In this document: positions 13,347 through 21,583 of the stretch, piece by piece
Position numbering within the stretch: the stretch's first letter is position 1
Layout of the letters: each line of letters begins with the position of its first letter
Made by a program: the position numbers and the translations under genes
The notes under the pieces: generated by a model
What the model saw: only the letters and a program-made list of their open reading frames with translations
Database searches by the model: none
What the model was told of the DNA's origin: nothing
IMG/VR virus record: IMGVR_UViG_3300021371_000077
Coordinates: 1-29,395 of that record
Reading direction: 5' to 3' (one strand)
Length of the DNA: 29,395 bases
From: a virus

Positions 13347-14291
13347 ATGGCTACAAGTGGAATTACAGAGCTTAACATTACCGCGAAAAAGGTAATTGAA
13401 AAAGCACTTTTGAGTTTGGGTGTCGGGTCCGCCGGTTCACAGCTCACTGCGTCCGAGCTTACTGACGGACTCGATTCACTCAACAACTTAATAAAAAGTT
13501 GGCAAAACTATCATCTTCCATGGCTATCAACAAATGTTATTGTTTTCTTTGATACTAACAAGCGTATTTATAAGCTTGGTGAAGGTGGAGATAAGCAGGC
13601 AATGGCTAGCGATTTCCGAGAAGCTACAGTTAACGCAGACGTAGCATTAGGCGGCGCAACAATTGCATGTGATACAACACAATTTTCTGTTAACGACAAC
13701 GTTGGCATTGAGTTAGATTCAGGTATTCGTTTTTGGAGCACGGTTGCAGTTGTAAACGCAGGCGCAGGAACTATCCAGCTTAATAACGCGGTGCCATCTG
13801 CTTCATCAACAGGAAAATCTATATTTTGCTGCACAAATTTCATATCTCTTCGCCCATTATCAATAGATTATGCATCAAAAGGTGTCTATAACGAAAACAC
13901 AGATGATGAGATAACGCTTTATGTTAAAGATACTTACTTAGACATTGTTGATAAGAAAAACACAGGAGAGCCAACAATTGCTTATTATAACGCCCAACTT
14001 GGCGCTGGCGAATTGTTTGTATATCTTGTTCCTGACTCTTGTAATTATTATGCAAATGTAAATTACAAGCGTGGTCTTGAGGTTGTTACTAACCAGAACC
14101 AAACGCTAGATTTTCCGGACGAGTTTGTAAGGGCATTAATACCAAGCCTTGCTGTTCTTATGGCGCCAGAATACTCAACATCTGCCGAAAGAACTGCATC
14201 TGTAATGCGTTCTGCTGATGAAAATTTAGGGCTAGCGCTATCTAATGCTGTTGAGACTGGCTCAGAGCCTTTGGAGTATCCATATGGCTAG
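13347..14291 (+). CDS. Head-to-tail connector protein (P22 gp4-like)
   Basis: 314 residues. The opening fits gp4-type adaptors: two helices with the pattern LLSLGVGSAGSQLTASELTDGLDSLNNLIKSW, which parallels the LRKLGV, LTD, L.MM.EW pattern of P22 gp4. The C-terminal region (about 255-314) also has the helical DEFVRALIPSLAVLMAPEYSTSAE pattern of that family and ends near PYPYG. Between them lie about 150 residues of beta structure (70-225) that P22 gp4 (166 residues) lacks, making this a longer variant with an inserted domain. It would bind below the portal ring to lengthen the channel. Next gene overlaps by eight bases. Confidence 0.7.
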   Translation: MATSGITELNITAKKVIEKALLSLGVGSAGSQLTASELTDGLDSLNNLIKSWQNYHLPWLSTNVIVFFDTNKRIYKLGEGGDKQAMASDFREATVNADVALGGATIACDTTQFSVNDNVGIELDSGIRFWSTVAVVNAGAGTIQLNNAVPSASSTGKSIFCCTNFISLRPLSIDYASKGVYNENTDDEITLYVKDTYLDIVDKKNTGEPTIAYYNAQLGAGELFVYLVPDSCNYYANVNYKRGLEVVTNQNQTLDFPDEFVRALIPSLAVLMAPEYSTSAERTASVMRSADENLGLALSNAVETGSEPLEYPYG

Positions 14292-15732
14292 AGTCAATAT
14301 CGCAGCAACAGGCGGAAGCTATGAAAGCAAGGCATTACCGTTAAGCTCACAAAATTGCATAAACTGGATACCTAAAAAGCTAGAAGCTGCTGAGGGTGGC
14401 CTAAATTCTGAAATGCTGTTTGAAGCTGATGGAATATCAGAAATGGCAAATGCGAGCATACCCTATCCGACAAGAAACGCTATAAAAATGAACAATATAG
14501 CTTATTTCATAATAGGAAATTATTTTTATAGATTAAATGATGATATGAGCCTAACAAATTTAGGTTATATCTCCGGCCATGGCCATGTGTCAATTGCTGC
14601 AAGTGCGCAATATATCGTAATTAATGTGCCAAATGACAGGGCTTATGTTTTTACTGAGGCAGACGGCAGCCTAAAAATGATTACCGACCCAAATTACAAA
14701 AAGGCTGCTTCTGTTGTTTATCTTGATGGATACTTTATATTTAATGAATACATGAGCAACTTGTTCTATTGCAGCCAGCTTAACAATCCTTTTTCGATAG
14801 ACCCGCTTGATATTGGAAGCGCTGAAATATCACCAGACCCAATCATTTCGCTTCATGTTTCTGATAATACACTATTTGTTTTGGGTGAAAACACTATTGA
14901 GCTGTTTTCAAACATCGGTGGCACTGGCTTCCCATTCAAGCGAATTCAGGGCGCATTTATACAAAGCGGATTATATAGCCCAGGCTCTATCGTCAACGCC
15001 AGCGCCGGATTTGCATACTTGGGCAAACAAAACAAAAAGGCTGGCATATTGATAGCGGGAGCATCAAGTAGAGCAACAAGAATATCAACGCCGCCAATCG
15101 ATGAGTTTATACAAGAATACAGCGAATCAGACTTGAAAAAAACAATAGCATTTTCTTACGGTTCCGGCAGCTCTTTGTTTTTAGCATTCACTTTTTTTAG
15201 TGAAACAAGACCATCTAAAACATTTGTATACGATATTGAAACAAGCAGAGCAGCTGGTTCTCCAAAATGGCACGAGCGTCAATCTGGCTATATTGAGGAT
15301 AAGTGGCGTGCTTGCTATACGGTCGACTGCTACGGTAAACAGCTGTGCGGAGATTTGATTGATGGCCGCATTGGTGAAATTGAATCTGTTGGCACAGAAT
15401 ACAATCAAATTATATTTCGTGAAAAAAATTCAGTTCCTCTTTCGAATAAAGGAAGGTCAATGATTTTTTCTGAAGTAGAGGTCATGATGGACACTGGAAT
15501 TGCTGAGCAAGGAGACACGCCCAAGCTCGGAATGAAAGTTTCAGATGATGGCTCAAGAACATGGAAGCACCTTGGCCATAGGTCATTTGGAACTATCGGT
15601 GAATATAATACTCGCATGATATGGCGCAGAATCGGAAGAACGCCAGTTCAGAGGGTAATTAAGCTTTTTTGCAGTTCCGTAACGCCGCCTCGAATTCTCC
15701 GCGTAGAAGGCGAAATATTGGGGGGAACATAA
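14284..15732 (+). CDS. Packaged-DNA stabilisation protein (P22 gp10-like)
   Basis: 482 residues (P22 gp10: 472) from the ATG at 14284; the frame opens at 14245 but that would add a segment within the previous gene. It is all-beta with propeller-like repeats. Parallels with gp10: SSQNCINWIPKKLE near the start, VSIAASAQYIVINVPNDRAYVF, SLHVSDNTLFVLGENTIELFSNIGG, a stretch on the tail-tube surface (IAFSYGSGSSLFLAF, then TFVYDIE), SPKWHERQSGYIED, and the ending TRMIWRRIGRTPVQRVIKLF with ILRVEGE. In P22 this hexamer plugs the portal with gp4 and gp26. Gene order gp4-gp10-gp26 is kept here. Confidence 0.8.
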   Translation: MARVNIAATGGSYESKALPLSSQNCINWIPKKLEAAEGGLNSEMLFEADGISEMANASIPYPTRNAIKMNNIAYFIIGNYFYRLNDDMSLTNLGYISGHGHVSIAASAQYIVINVPNDRAYVFTEADGSLKMITDPNYKKAASVVYLDGYFIFNEYMSNLFYCSQLNNPFSIDPLDIGSAEISPDPIISLHVSDNTLFVLGENTIELFSNIGGTGFPFKRIQGAFIQSGLYSPGSIVNASAGFAYLGKQNKKAGILIAGASSRATRISTPPIDEFIQEYSESDLKKTIAFSYGSGSSLFLAFTFFSETRPSKTFVYDIETSRAAGSPKWHERQSGYIEDKWRACYTVDCYGKQLCGDLIDGRIGEIESVGTEYNQIIFREKNSVPLSNKGRSMIFSEVEVMMDTGIAEQGDTPKLGMKVSDDGSRTWKHLGHRSFGTIGEYNTRMIWRRIGRTPVQRVIKLFCSSVTPPRILRVEGEILGGT

Positions 15733-16178
15733 TGCCGAATATAACTGCACCAAAACGCATGGCGCCAATCATAAACAGTGACGGCACCCCAACTTCAGTT
15801 TTTGCAAATTGGGCTGAAGAAGTTTCACGTGACACAAATACTGGGTCTGAGCCTGACCAATTTGGAGAAATAACATCAGTATTCGCATTGATGTTCAAAG
15901 CAGATTTTGACGTACAAAAAATAAATCAACAATTAGCTGCACTTCAGGTATTAATTAGTCAGGCACAAGCAGACATAACAACGCTTCAAGGAAATATATC
16001 TGTAATTAACGGCCAAATAAATGCAATTACTACAGATATATCGGCAATCGGAGCGCAAATATCAACAATAACCTCTGATATAACATCACTTCAATCGAGT
16101 GTTGCTGCAAACACAGCAAGTATTGCTAGCGCTGAAGTCGATGCATACAGCCCAATTTATAATAAGGTGGTGATTTAA
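15732..16178 (+). CDS. Tail needle-like trimeric coiled coil (P22 gp26 position)
   Basis: 148 residues; the ATG overlaps the previous stop (TAATG at 15730-15734), so the longer open frame from 15669 is not used. Residues 1-60 are a small N-terminal domain. Residues 82-137 are eight near-perfect heptads with Ile or Val at the first position (ITTLQGN, ISVINGQ, INAITTD, ISAIGAQ, ISTITSD, ITSLQSS, VAANTAS, IASAEVD). This predicts a long parallel trimeric coiled coil. In P22 the gene after gp10 is gp26, the needle that seals the portal and pierces the envelope; it is 233 residues with a similar heptad shaft. The shorter length and different head leave room for a fibre-like alternative. Confidence 0.65.
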   Translation: MPNITAPKRMAPIINSDGTPTSVFANWAEEVSRDTNTGSEPDQFGEITSVFALMFKADFDVQKINQQLAALQVLISQAQADITTLQGNISVINGQINAITTDISAIGAQISTITSDITSLQSSVAANTASIASAEVDAYSPIYNKVVI

Positions 16179-16516
16179 TGGCAACTAACATAGCACTTAC
16201 AACTGGGAATATGCCAAGCGTAACAACAGAGGTAAGCCTTTATACAGCCCCAACAAATTCCGGCGGCACAAGAATTATTCAATTTACAGTAAATAACACT
16301 ATTGCATCAGCAGCGTCTTATTCTCTTATTGTTAGAGCATCGGGAGCAACGAGTGCGCTTAAAGATGAGCTTATATCAAATAAATCAATTGCGGCAAACG
16401 ATTACGATATTCTTTCAGGAACAATTTTGTATTTAATTCCACCAGGATATGAATTATTAGTAAAAGTCGATACTGCTGATTCATTGACATTTTTCGCAAG
16501 CGGGGTGGCATTTTGA
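16178..16516 (+). CDS. Beta-rich virion protein (112 aa), unknown
   Basis: 112 residues, starting on the last base of the needle-like gene. It is an Ala/Ser/Thr-rich beta domain (TRIIQFTVNNTI, SYSLIVRASG, ILYLIPPGYELLVKVDTADSLTFFASG), as in small virion capping or fibre-tip domains. It sits where P22 carries gene 14, but I see no resemblance to gp14. The protein of 121 residues at 22960 has a somewhat similar ending (LYIFSADQTTVNVEL), so the two may share a fold. Confidence 0.5.
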   Translation: MATNIALTTGNMPSVTTEVSLYTAPTNSGGTRIIQFTVNNTIASAASYSLIVRASGATSALKDELISNKSIAANDYDILSGTILYLIPPGYELLVKVDTADSLTFFASGVAF

Positions 16517-16983
16517 TTGAAATCATAAGTGATTTAAATCCCGTTAAAGATTTTTTTCTGGCAGATGATTACTGGAAAACGTTTGTAGATGACAACATCG
16601 ATTCTGACCAACTAGTCAATGAAAACGATGCCAGCGTATGGCTATCATATTTAAAAAATGATGAGATTATAGGGTATATATCTATAAATAAATCAAGCGC
16701 AATAGGCTTTGAGATGCATCCGGTTATAAAACAATCGCTAAGGTCACAAGGCATAGGAAAAGAAATGATTGTTGAGTTTTTAAAATGGCTTGATGAAACA
16801 GCGCCTGAATATATGCACAAAGTCAATGTCACTATTCCCGTAATATTTTCTGGGTTAATTAACACGGCAATCGCAATTGGCTTTAGGCCTCAAGGCGCAG
16901 ATTTAGAATCTTATTATAAAAACGGCAAGCTTATTGACAGGCTATCGCTCGGTTTAACAAGAAAATACTGGAGTATATCATGA
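16513..16983 (+). CDS. GNAT-family N-acetyltransferase
   Basis: 156 residues, starting at a TTG (TTGA overlap at 16513-16516) after a GGGGTGG site. The acetyl-CoA motif is clear: HPVIKQSLRSQGIGKEMIVEFLKWL (69-93), with the Arg77-x-x-Gly80-x-Gly82 pyrophosphate loop. Before it, EIIGYISINK forms the central strands; after it, NTAIAIGFRPQG is the usual helix and loop containing the C-terminal motif. It would transfer an acetyl group to an unidentified amine. Its location amid virion genes, between needle-like and ejection proteins, is unusual for an enzyme and suggests a virion, ejected or host-directed substrate. The overlaps on both sides suggest it is made with the structural proteins. Confidence 0.8.
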   Translation: MIEIISDLNPVKDFFLADDYWKTFVDDNIDSDQLVNENDASVWLSYLKNDEIIGYISINKSSAIGFEMHPVIKQSLRSQGIGKEMIVEFLKWLDETAPEYMHKVNVTIPVIFSGLINTAIAIGFRPQGADLESYYKNGKLIDRLSLGLTRKYWSIS

Positions 16984-17888
16984 GCTCAGCAATTGGAAGC
17001 ATAGGGGATATGTTCACCGGAAGAAATAGAGAGGCAGAAGCAGCGCAAGAAGCATCACAAATAGGTCAAGCAGCTGCGAGGGAAGCTGGTGATATAAATC
17101 TAGCTGCCATTGATGAATCTCAAGGGTTAACTCAAGCAGGATTTGATGAAGCCAGAGGGCTATCTCAGGCGGGATTCGACGAAGCATCAGCATTAACAGG
17201 CACAGCTTATGATGAGGCCGGAAATATCATTTCTGACCAATCGGCGCTAGCTCAAAGCAGGCTTGACCCTTACACGCAAACTGACTCTTTAGATGCTCAG
17301 CGGGCATCGCTTGGCCTAGACGGGGCGGCTGCTCAAGAAAAATACTTTGCTGACGTGGAGGCTAGCCCTTATCAAAAATGGCTCAATAAGAAAAATGAAA
17401 AGGCAATAATGAGAAATGCTGCCGCGTCAGGTGGCCTAATGTCTCCTGACACATACCAAGCATTACTTCAGAATAATAGTATGTTTAATATGCAAGTTGC
17501 TGACGACAGATACAACAAGTTGCAAGGATTAACTAACCGCTCGTATGATGCAAATTTAAATAGAGTTAATCTTGATACTCAACTCGGTTCAAACCTATCA
17601 AACAATCGTATTCAGCGAGGAGGGTTGCAAGCTGGTTATAGACTTGGTGGCTCTCAACAAGCTGCTAATTATGCAACTGGTCTGGCTGACAGAATGGCAG
17701 GTTATGAAATGCAGGGCGCTAACGCAGCATCGAATGCATTATTAGGCCAAGCAACACAACAACAATCAGGAGTTTTGGGGGCAGCAAAAGCACGTTCAGA
17801 CAGAGCAAAAGGTGAGCTTGATTTAGGATTTAAAGTTGGCTCAGCAATATTTGGCGGTGGGGGCAAAGCTCCTTCAGCAGGAGTTTAA
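16980..17888 (+). CDS. DNA-ejection protein with hendecad repeats (P22 gp7 position)
   Basis: 302 residues rich in Ala, Gly and Gln, as in P22 gp7 and other podovirus internal proteins. Residues 44-87 are four tandem 11-residue repeats: IDESQGLTQAG, FDEARGLSQAG, FDEASALTGTA and YDEAGNIISDQ. Eleven-residue repeats favour a right-handed coiled coil. The second half contains SPYQKWLNKKNEKAIMRNAAASGG, a pattern common to internal virion proteins, and a Gly/Ala end. Such proteins travel in the head and are ejected with the DNA to form a channel. It overlaps the acetyltransferase gene by four bases. Confidence 0.7.
   Translation: MSSAIGSIGDMFTGRNREAEAAQEASQIGQAAAREAGDINLAAIDESQGLTQAGFDEARGLSQAGFDEASALTGTAYDEAGNIISDQSALAQSRLDPYTQTDSLDAQRASLGLDGAAAQEKYFADVEASPYQKWLNKKNEKAIMRNAAASGGLMSPDTYQALLQNNSMFNMQVADDRYNKLQGLTNRSYDANLNRVNLDTQLGSNLSNNRIQRGGLQAGYRLGGSQQAANYATGLADRMAGYEMQGANAASNALLGQATQQQSGVLGAAKARSDRAKGELDLGFKVGSAIFGGGGKAPSAGV
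17109..17240 (+). repeat. Four 33-base repeats in the ejection protein gene
   Basis: The DNA for residues 44-87 consists of four diverged 33-base units, each encoding an (F/Y/I)DEA-type 11-residue block. The first two are the most alike (GGATTTGATGAAGCC against GGATTCGACGAAGCA at their junctions). They probably arose by slippage or unequal exchange and then diverged at synonymous sites. Confidence 0.7.
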
Positions 17889-17890
17889 AC

Positions 17891-19156
17891 ATGGCACTAA
17901 TAAGAGCACATGAAGTAGATTTAGGCGCAAATTACGGCAGCGCTATTGGGGGAGCGATTGAAAGAGGCCAGCAAATGGCGCTAAATTCGCAAGCAGACCA
18001 ACGGGCAGAGCGAAGCCTAGGGCTAATGGAGGCCAGAGACGCTAGGCAAGTTGAACAACTTCAAAAAAATGAAGCTTTAATGGCACAGCAGCAGCAGCAA
18101 GCTGCAGCATTGGCAAAGCAACAGCAAGCGGAAGCTCAAAAGTTACAAACTCTTACTGTAAGGTGTGCTAAGGGTGATAGAAATGCTTGTTTGATGCTGC
18201 CTTCTGAGGAAAGACTAAAAGTATCAAATGCACAGAAGCAAGAGTTTGAAAACCGCGGAGTTGACAGCGAATTTAAAATAAAAGACCACGCCGATTTTTC
18301 AAGAGGTCTGCAATCAAAATCTTATGACGAACAAACAAAAGCATTACAGAAGCGCGTTCAAAGGCTAAAAGAAGAGGGCCGAGACCCAGCAGACACGCAG
18401 GAAATTTTAGATATAACTGACCCACTGCAAAGAAACCAAGTAATTGACGGCTATTCTTCAGCCACAGAAAATATACTAGCGCTCAATGAAGACAGAAGAA
18501 AAGAAAGCAAAGAAGCGCGCGACCAAGCAAAGTATGATGCTGAAGTTGAAGCTCTAAACAACCCTCAAGCTGTTGCAGATAAATCAATGCAGCAATCAAC
18601 AGAACAAAAGAAAAATGAAAGCTTTTATAAAAGATTGGTAGCTTCTAACGCAACTGGGGAATCACAAACAAATGCAAAAACGGGCGGAAGCTTTGACCCA
18701 ACAAGTAAATTGGATGTGTTTCAGGATTCTACAATCGGCTGGATTGTAGGTGATCAAGAAGGAAGGCGAATATACGACCAAGCCAAGAAAGATTGGACGG
18801 CTGCATGGCTTCGTAAAGAATCAGGGGCAGCAATTAGCGAGGAAGAGTGGAACCTCGGGTCCAGCTATTGGCCTAGAGCAGGCGATACCCCAAAAGTTGT
18901 TGCTATGAAGAAGAAACAGCGTGAGTTGATACAACAAAACATGCTTAATGAGGCCGCCCCAGAAGGTTGGTACTCGATAGATGAAAGTGGAAAACGCGTT
19001 TTAGATCCTGCAAAAATGCCTGCTTTTTCTGTTAACGATAAACAGGCAGGTTCCGCCACATCGTCTGGAGGCTCTTCGCAAGCTGAACTATCTAAAGGAA
19101 CTTTAACGGCTGAACAAGTAGCCTCAAGAGTTGACGCATTAATGGCGGAATTTTAA
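17891..19156 (+). CDS. DNA-ejection protein (P22 gp20 position)
   Basis: 421 residues, near the size of P22 gp20 (471). The N-terminus (MALIRAHEVDLGANYGSAIGGAIERGQQ) is like the start of other internal virion proteins. Residues 40-95 are a Gln/Ala coiled coil with a run of five Gln, then a charged helical region (100-240) and a partly disordered end rich in Ser/Gly. It has no signal sequence or catalytic motif. It lies between the gp7- and gp16-position genes, and all three are likely to form the trans-envelope conduit for the genome. Identified by order and composition. Confidence 0.65.
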   Translation: MALIRAHEVDLGANYGSAIGGAIERGQQMALNSQADQRAERSLGLMEARDARQVEQLQKNEALMAQQQQQAAALAKQQQAEAQKLQTLTVRCAKGDRNACLMLPSEERLKVSNAQKQEFENRGVDSEFKIKDHADFSRGLQSKSYDEQTKALQKRVQRLKEEGRDPADTQEILDITDPLQRNQVIDGYSSATENILALNEDRRKESKEARDQAKYDAEVEALNNPQAVADKSMQQSTEQKKNESFYKRLVASNATGESQTNAKTGGSFDPTSKLDVFQDSTIGWIVGDQEGRRIYDQAKKDWTAAWLRKESGAAISEEEWNLGSSYWPRAGDTPKVVAMKKKQRELIQQNMLNEAAPEGWYSIDESGKRVLDPAKMPAFSVNDKQAGSATSSGGSSQAELSKGTLTAEQVASRVDALMAEF

Positions 19157-21583
19157 ATGAATCCTGAAAGAACAGCACAATTAAGAAGCAAAATAACAGA
19201 GCTTGTTCAAAATGGAACTGATAGAGCCGTTATACTCGAGTTTGGCAGAAGGTTCAAAGACAAATTTTCTATTGAATCAGACAAGGTTAAGCCTTTGCAA
19301 TATTCAGGAAAAATGCCAACGCAAGAAAAATTATCACAAACATCAATGCCAACTTTAGAAGAAGAGATGGCAGATGTATCTAGTCCTGACGCTCTGCTCA
19401 AAAGAGATGTGCAGGGAATGAACACTAGGTTGGCCGCATTAACAGGCGTTAATACACCTCAAAAATACAACACTACAGAAGGCCAGCAGTATGTCAAAGA
19501 AGATGCAAAAGCTGCTGGATTAGAGGGGCTAGATTCTGGACTTGCCGCATCTTTGCTCGGTGTTAGAGAAGGTGCCTTGGATATGGCGTATGGCGCAAGA
19601 GATATCGTAGGCGAAGGTAGACCTCAAGCTTCAATTGACAGAAACAGAGCGATTGCGCGTGACGCTAAAGGTTTTGAATCTGCGAAGTTGGTGCCTCAAA
19701 TTGCTATCGGTAGCCTAGCTGCTGGGCCAGCTGGCGCAATTGGGTCAATTGTTGGTAGAGGCGCTCTGATGGCAGGAATTTCAGCTGCCGAAATGGGGAC
19801 ATCAGCCTTGGGCGAAGGAGCAACGGCAGGCGAAGCTCTGACTCAAGCCGGAATAGGCGCTGCATTAGGCGTTGGTTCAGAAGCATTGGCTCCTATTGCA
19901 AAGGGAATGATTAAAGCTATTAACAAAGCATCAAAAGCAAAGATAGCTAAAAATGCATTGAAAGCGAATGGCGGCATTACAAAAGCTGCTGAAGAGTCAG
20001 CGCGTAAAGCAGGTCTTACTGGCGAAGAATTTCTAGAAGAAATGGTGACATCTGTGCCCGTTGAAGAAGTAAAGAATATTTATGAGCCATTAGTACAAGC
20101 CACCAAAAACATTAAAGGCAAAAAATTTGATGCCTCAGCTGAGCAGATTGCTAAGCAAGCAGACCCAAATTTAGATGTTGTTAGAGCGTCCGTTGATTTA
20201 GGCATTCCTATAGATGAAATTCCATTATCAGTTGTATCACAAAACCCATCTGTGAGAAACGTATCAGCATCACTTGAGGCAAAAACAAGTACAAAATCTG
20301 CTGCCCTTATGGAAAAATTTAAAAAATCTCTAGATAATGCAACAGAAGACTTTAGGGCCGCAGATTCTGCCGCAATTTCAGAAGAAAACAAATCAAAGCT
20401 TCAAAAAGTAATTAACAATATAAAGTCAGAAGAATCAGCAGCTTACAAAAAGTTAGATGATGTAATACCTGGCGAGACTAAGGTTGAAATACCAGAAATT
20501 AAAAAATATTATGATGAGCAAGCATTAAAGTATGAAGGCTCAAAGCTTCCACAGCATTTATCTAAATTAAAAAATTATTTTAAAGGAATCGATAAAGGTA
20601 ACGTTACGCCAACATATGAAAGCATAAAAGCTTTTAAGAATGAAGTCGGGGCATCTTTAAATTATGGTTCTGATTTATTTAGAAATTTAAATGATGCAAA
20701 TAAAAATCAACTATACGGAGTTCTTAGAGATGCGCAAGGAAGGGCGGCTGCAGCTAAAGGTTTAGGTGATGTTTTTGAAGAAGCGAGCTCATTAACTGTC
20801 GCAAAAAAAGCTGCTGCAGATAGATTAAAGCAAGCATTTGGCAAAGACCTTGACATCAATTCTGTGCAAAAGCTGACCTCAGGAATAAGAGGTCTTTCTG
20901 ATAACAAAGATGCAGCATTTAAAAAAGCTTTTAAATCATTGGAGGGATTAAAGCGTCCTGAAAAAATAGAATCAATAGCTGCATCGCTCGGTGAAATATT
21001 TACCAACCCTGCGCAATCAAGAAAGTTTCACAAAGCGTGGAAAGAAAACAAAAGAAGCATGCAAATTCTAAAACGTCTTTTACCAGCTGGAATGAAACGG
21101 CGCGTCAATGCTGTTGGTGAGCTTATGAATGCTATGCCTGGTGCTCAAGGGGCTCGAACTGGGATACATACAGCTGTTGATAAAGGTGTAGAGCAAGCAT
21201 CTCCCAGACTTGAAGTAATGCTAAATAAGCTTGCAAATTCAGCCGAAGTTACTGGTGCCGTAGCCGGTGGCGCTGGTGGTGGATTAGTGGGCGCTGGAGT
21301 GGGTGCAGCTGTCGGAGCTGTGGCAAAAGCTGGCATCAATGCTGTTTTCAGAACGCCTAATGCCCTTGCAGTCGACAAAATGCTTACAAACCCACGCTTT
21401 CAAACAGTAATGAAGCGCTTGTATACCGGCGACATCAAAGCAGCTAAAAAAGCATCTAACACATTAGAAAAATCAAGCGTTTTTAAGAAATGGTTGATGC
21501 TGCAAAAACCAAGCACAATGCGTGCAATTTCAACATTAGGATTTGCCAACTGGATAAATTCAGGAGAAAACAATGAAAGGTAA
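19157..21583 (+). CDS. Large DNA-ejection protein (P22 gp16 position)
   Basis: 808 residues, larger than P22 gp16 (609). Two long Ala/Gly-rich hydrophobic stretches stand out: about 178-255 (VPQIAIGSLAAGPAGAIG, then further Ala/Gly helices) and about 697-725 (a VAGGAGGGLVGAG segment). They are glycine-zipper-like and could insert into the inner membrane. The remainder is charged and helical with segments such as VKNIYEPLVQ and KFDASAEQ. No lysozyme or transglycosylase motif is visible, unlike T7 gp16. It starts immediately after the previous stop and the tail fibre gene overlaps its end by 11 bases. Confidence 0.7.
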   Translation: MNPERTAQLRSKITELVQNGTDRAVILEFGRRFKDKFSIESDKVKPLQYSGKMPTQEKLSQTSMPTLEEEMADVSSPDALLKRDVQGMNTRLAALTGVNTPQKYNTTEGQQYVKEDAKAAGLEGLDSGLAASLLGVREGALDMAYGARDIVGEGRPQASIDRNRAIARDAKGFESAKLVPQIAIGSLAAGPAGAIGSIVGRGALMAGISAAEMGTSALGEGATAGEALTQAGIGAALGVGSEALAPIAKGMIKAINKASKAKIAKNALKANGGITKAAEESARKAGLTGEEFLEEMVTSVPVEEVKNIYEPLVQATKNIKGKKFDASAEQIAKQADPNLDVVRASVDLGIPIDEIPLSVVSQNPSVRNVSASLEAKTSTKSAALMEKFKKSLDNATEDFRAADSAAISEENKSKLQKVINNIKSEESAAYKKLDDVIPGETKVEIPEIKKYYDEQALKYEGSKLPQHLSKLKNYFKGIDKGNVTPTYESIKAFKNEVGASLNYGSDLFRNLNDANKNQLYGVLRDAQGRAAAAKGLGDVFEEASSLTVAKKAAADRLKQAFGKDLDINSVQKLTSGIRGLSDNKDAAFKKAFKSLEGLKRPEKIESIAASLGEIFTNPAQSRKFHKAWKENKRSMQILKRLLPAGMKRRVNAVGELMNAMPGAQGARTGIHTAVDKGVEQASPRLEVMLNKLANSAEVTGAVAGGAGGGLVGAGVGAAVGAVAKAGINAVFRTPNALAVDKMLTNPRFQTVMKRLYTGDIKAAKKASNTLEKSSVFKKWLMLQKPSTMRAISTLGFANWINSGENNER

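Noticed and set aside
19704-21378. Minus-strand frames rich in Ala/Pro opposite the large ejection protein
   Set aside because: Their composition comes from the Ala/Gly/Leu codons of the forward gene; no ribosome site or motif supports them.
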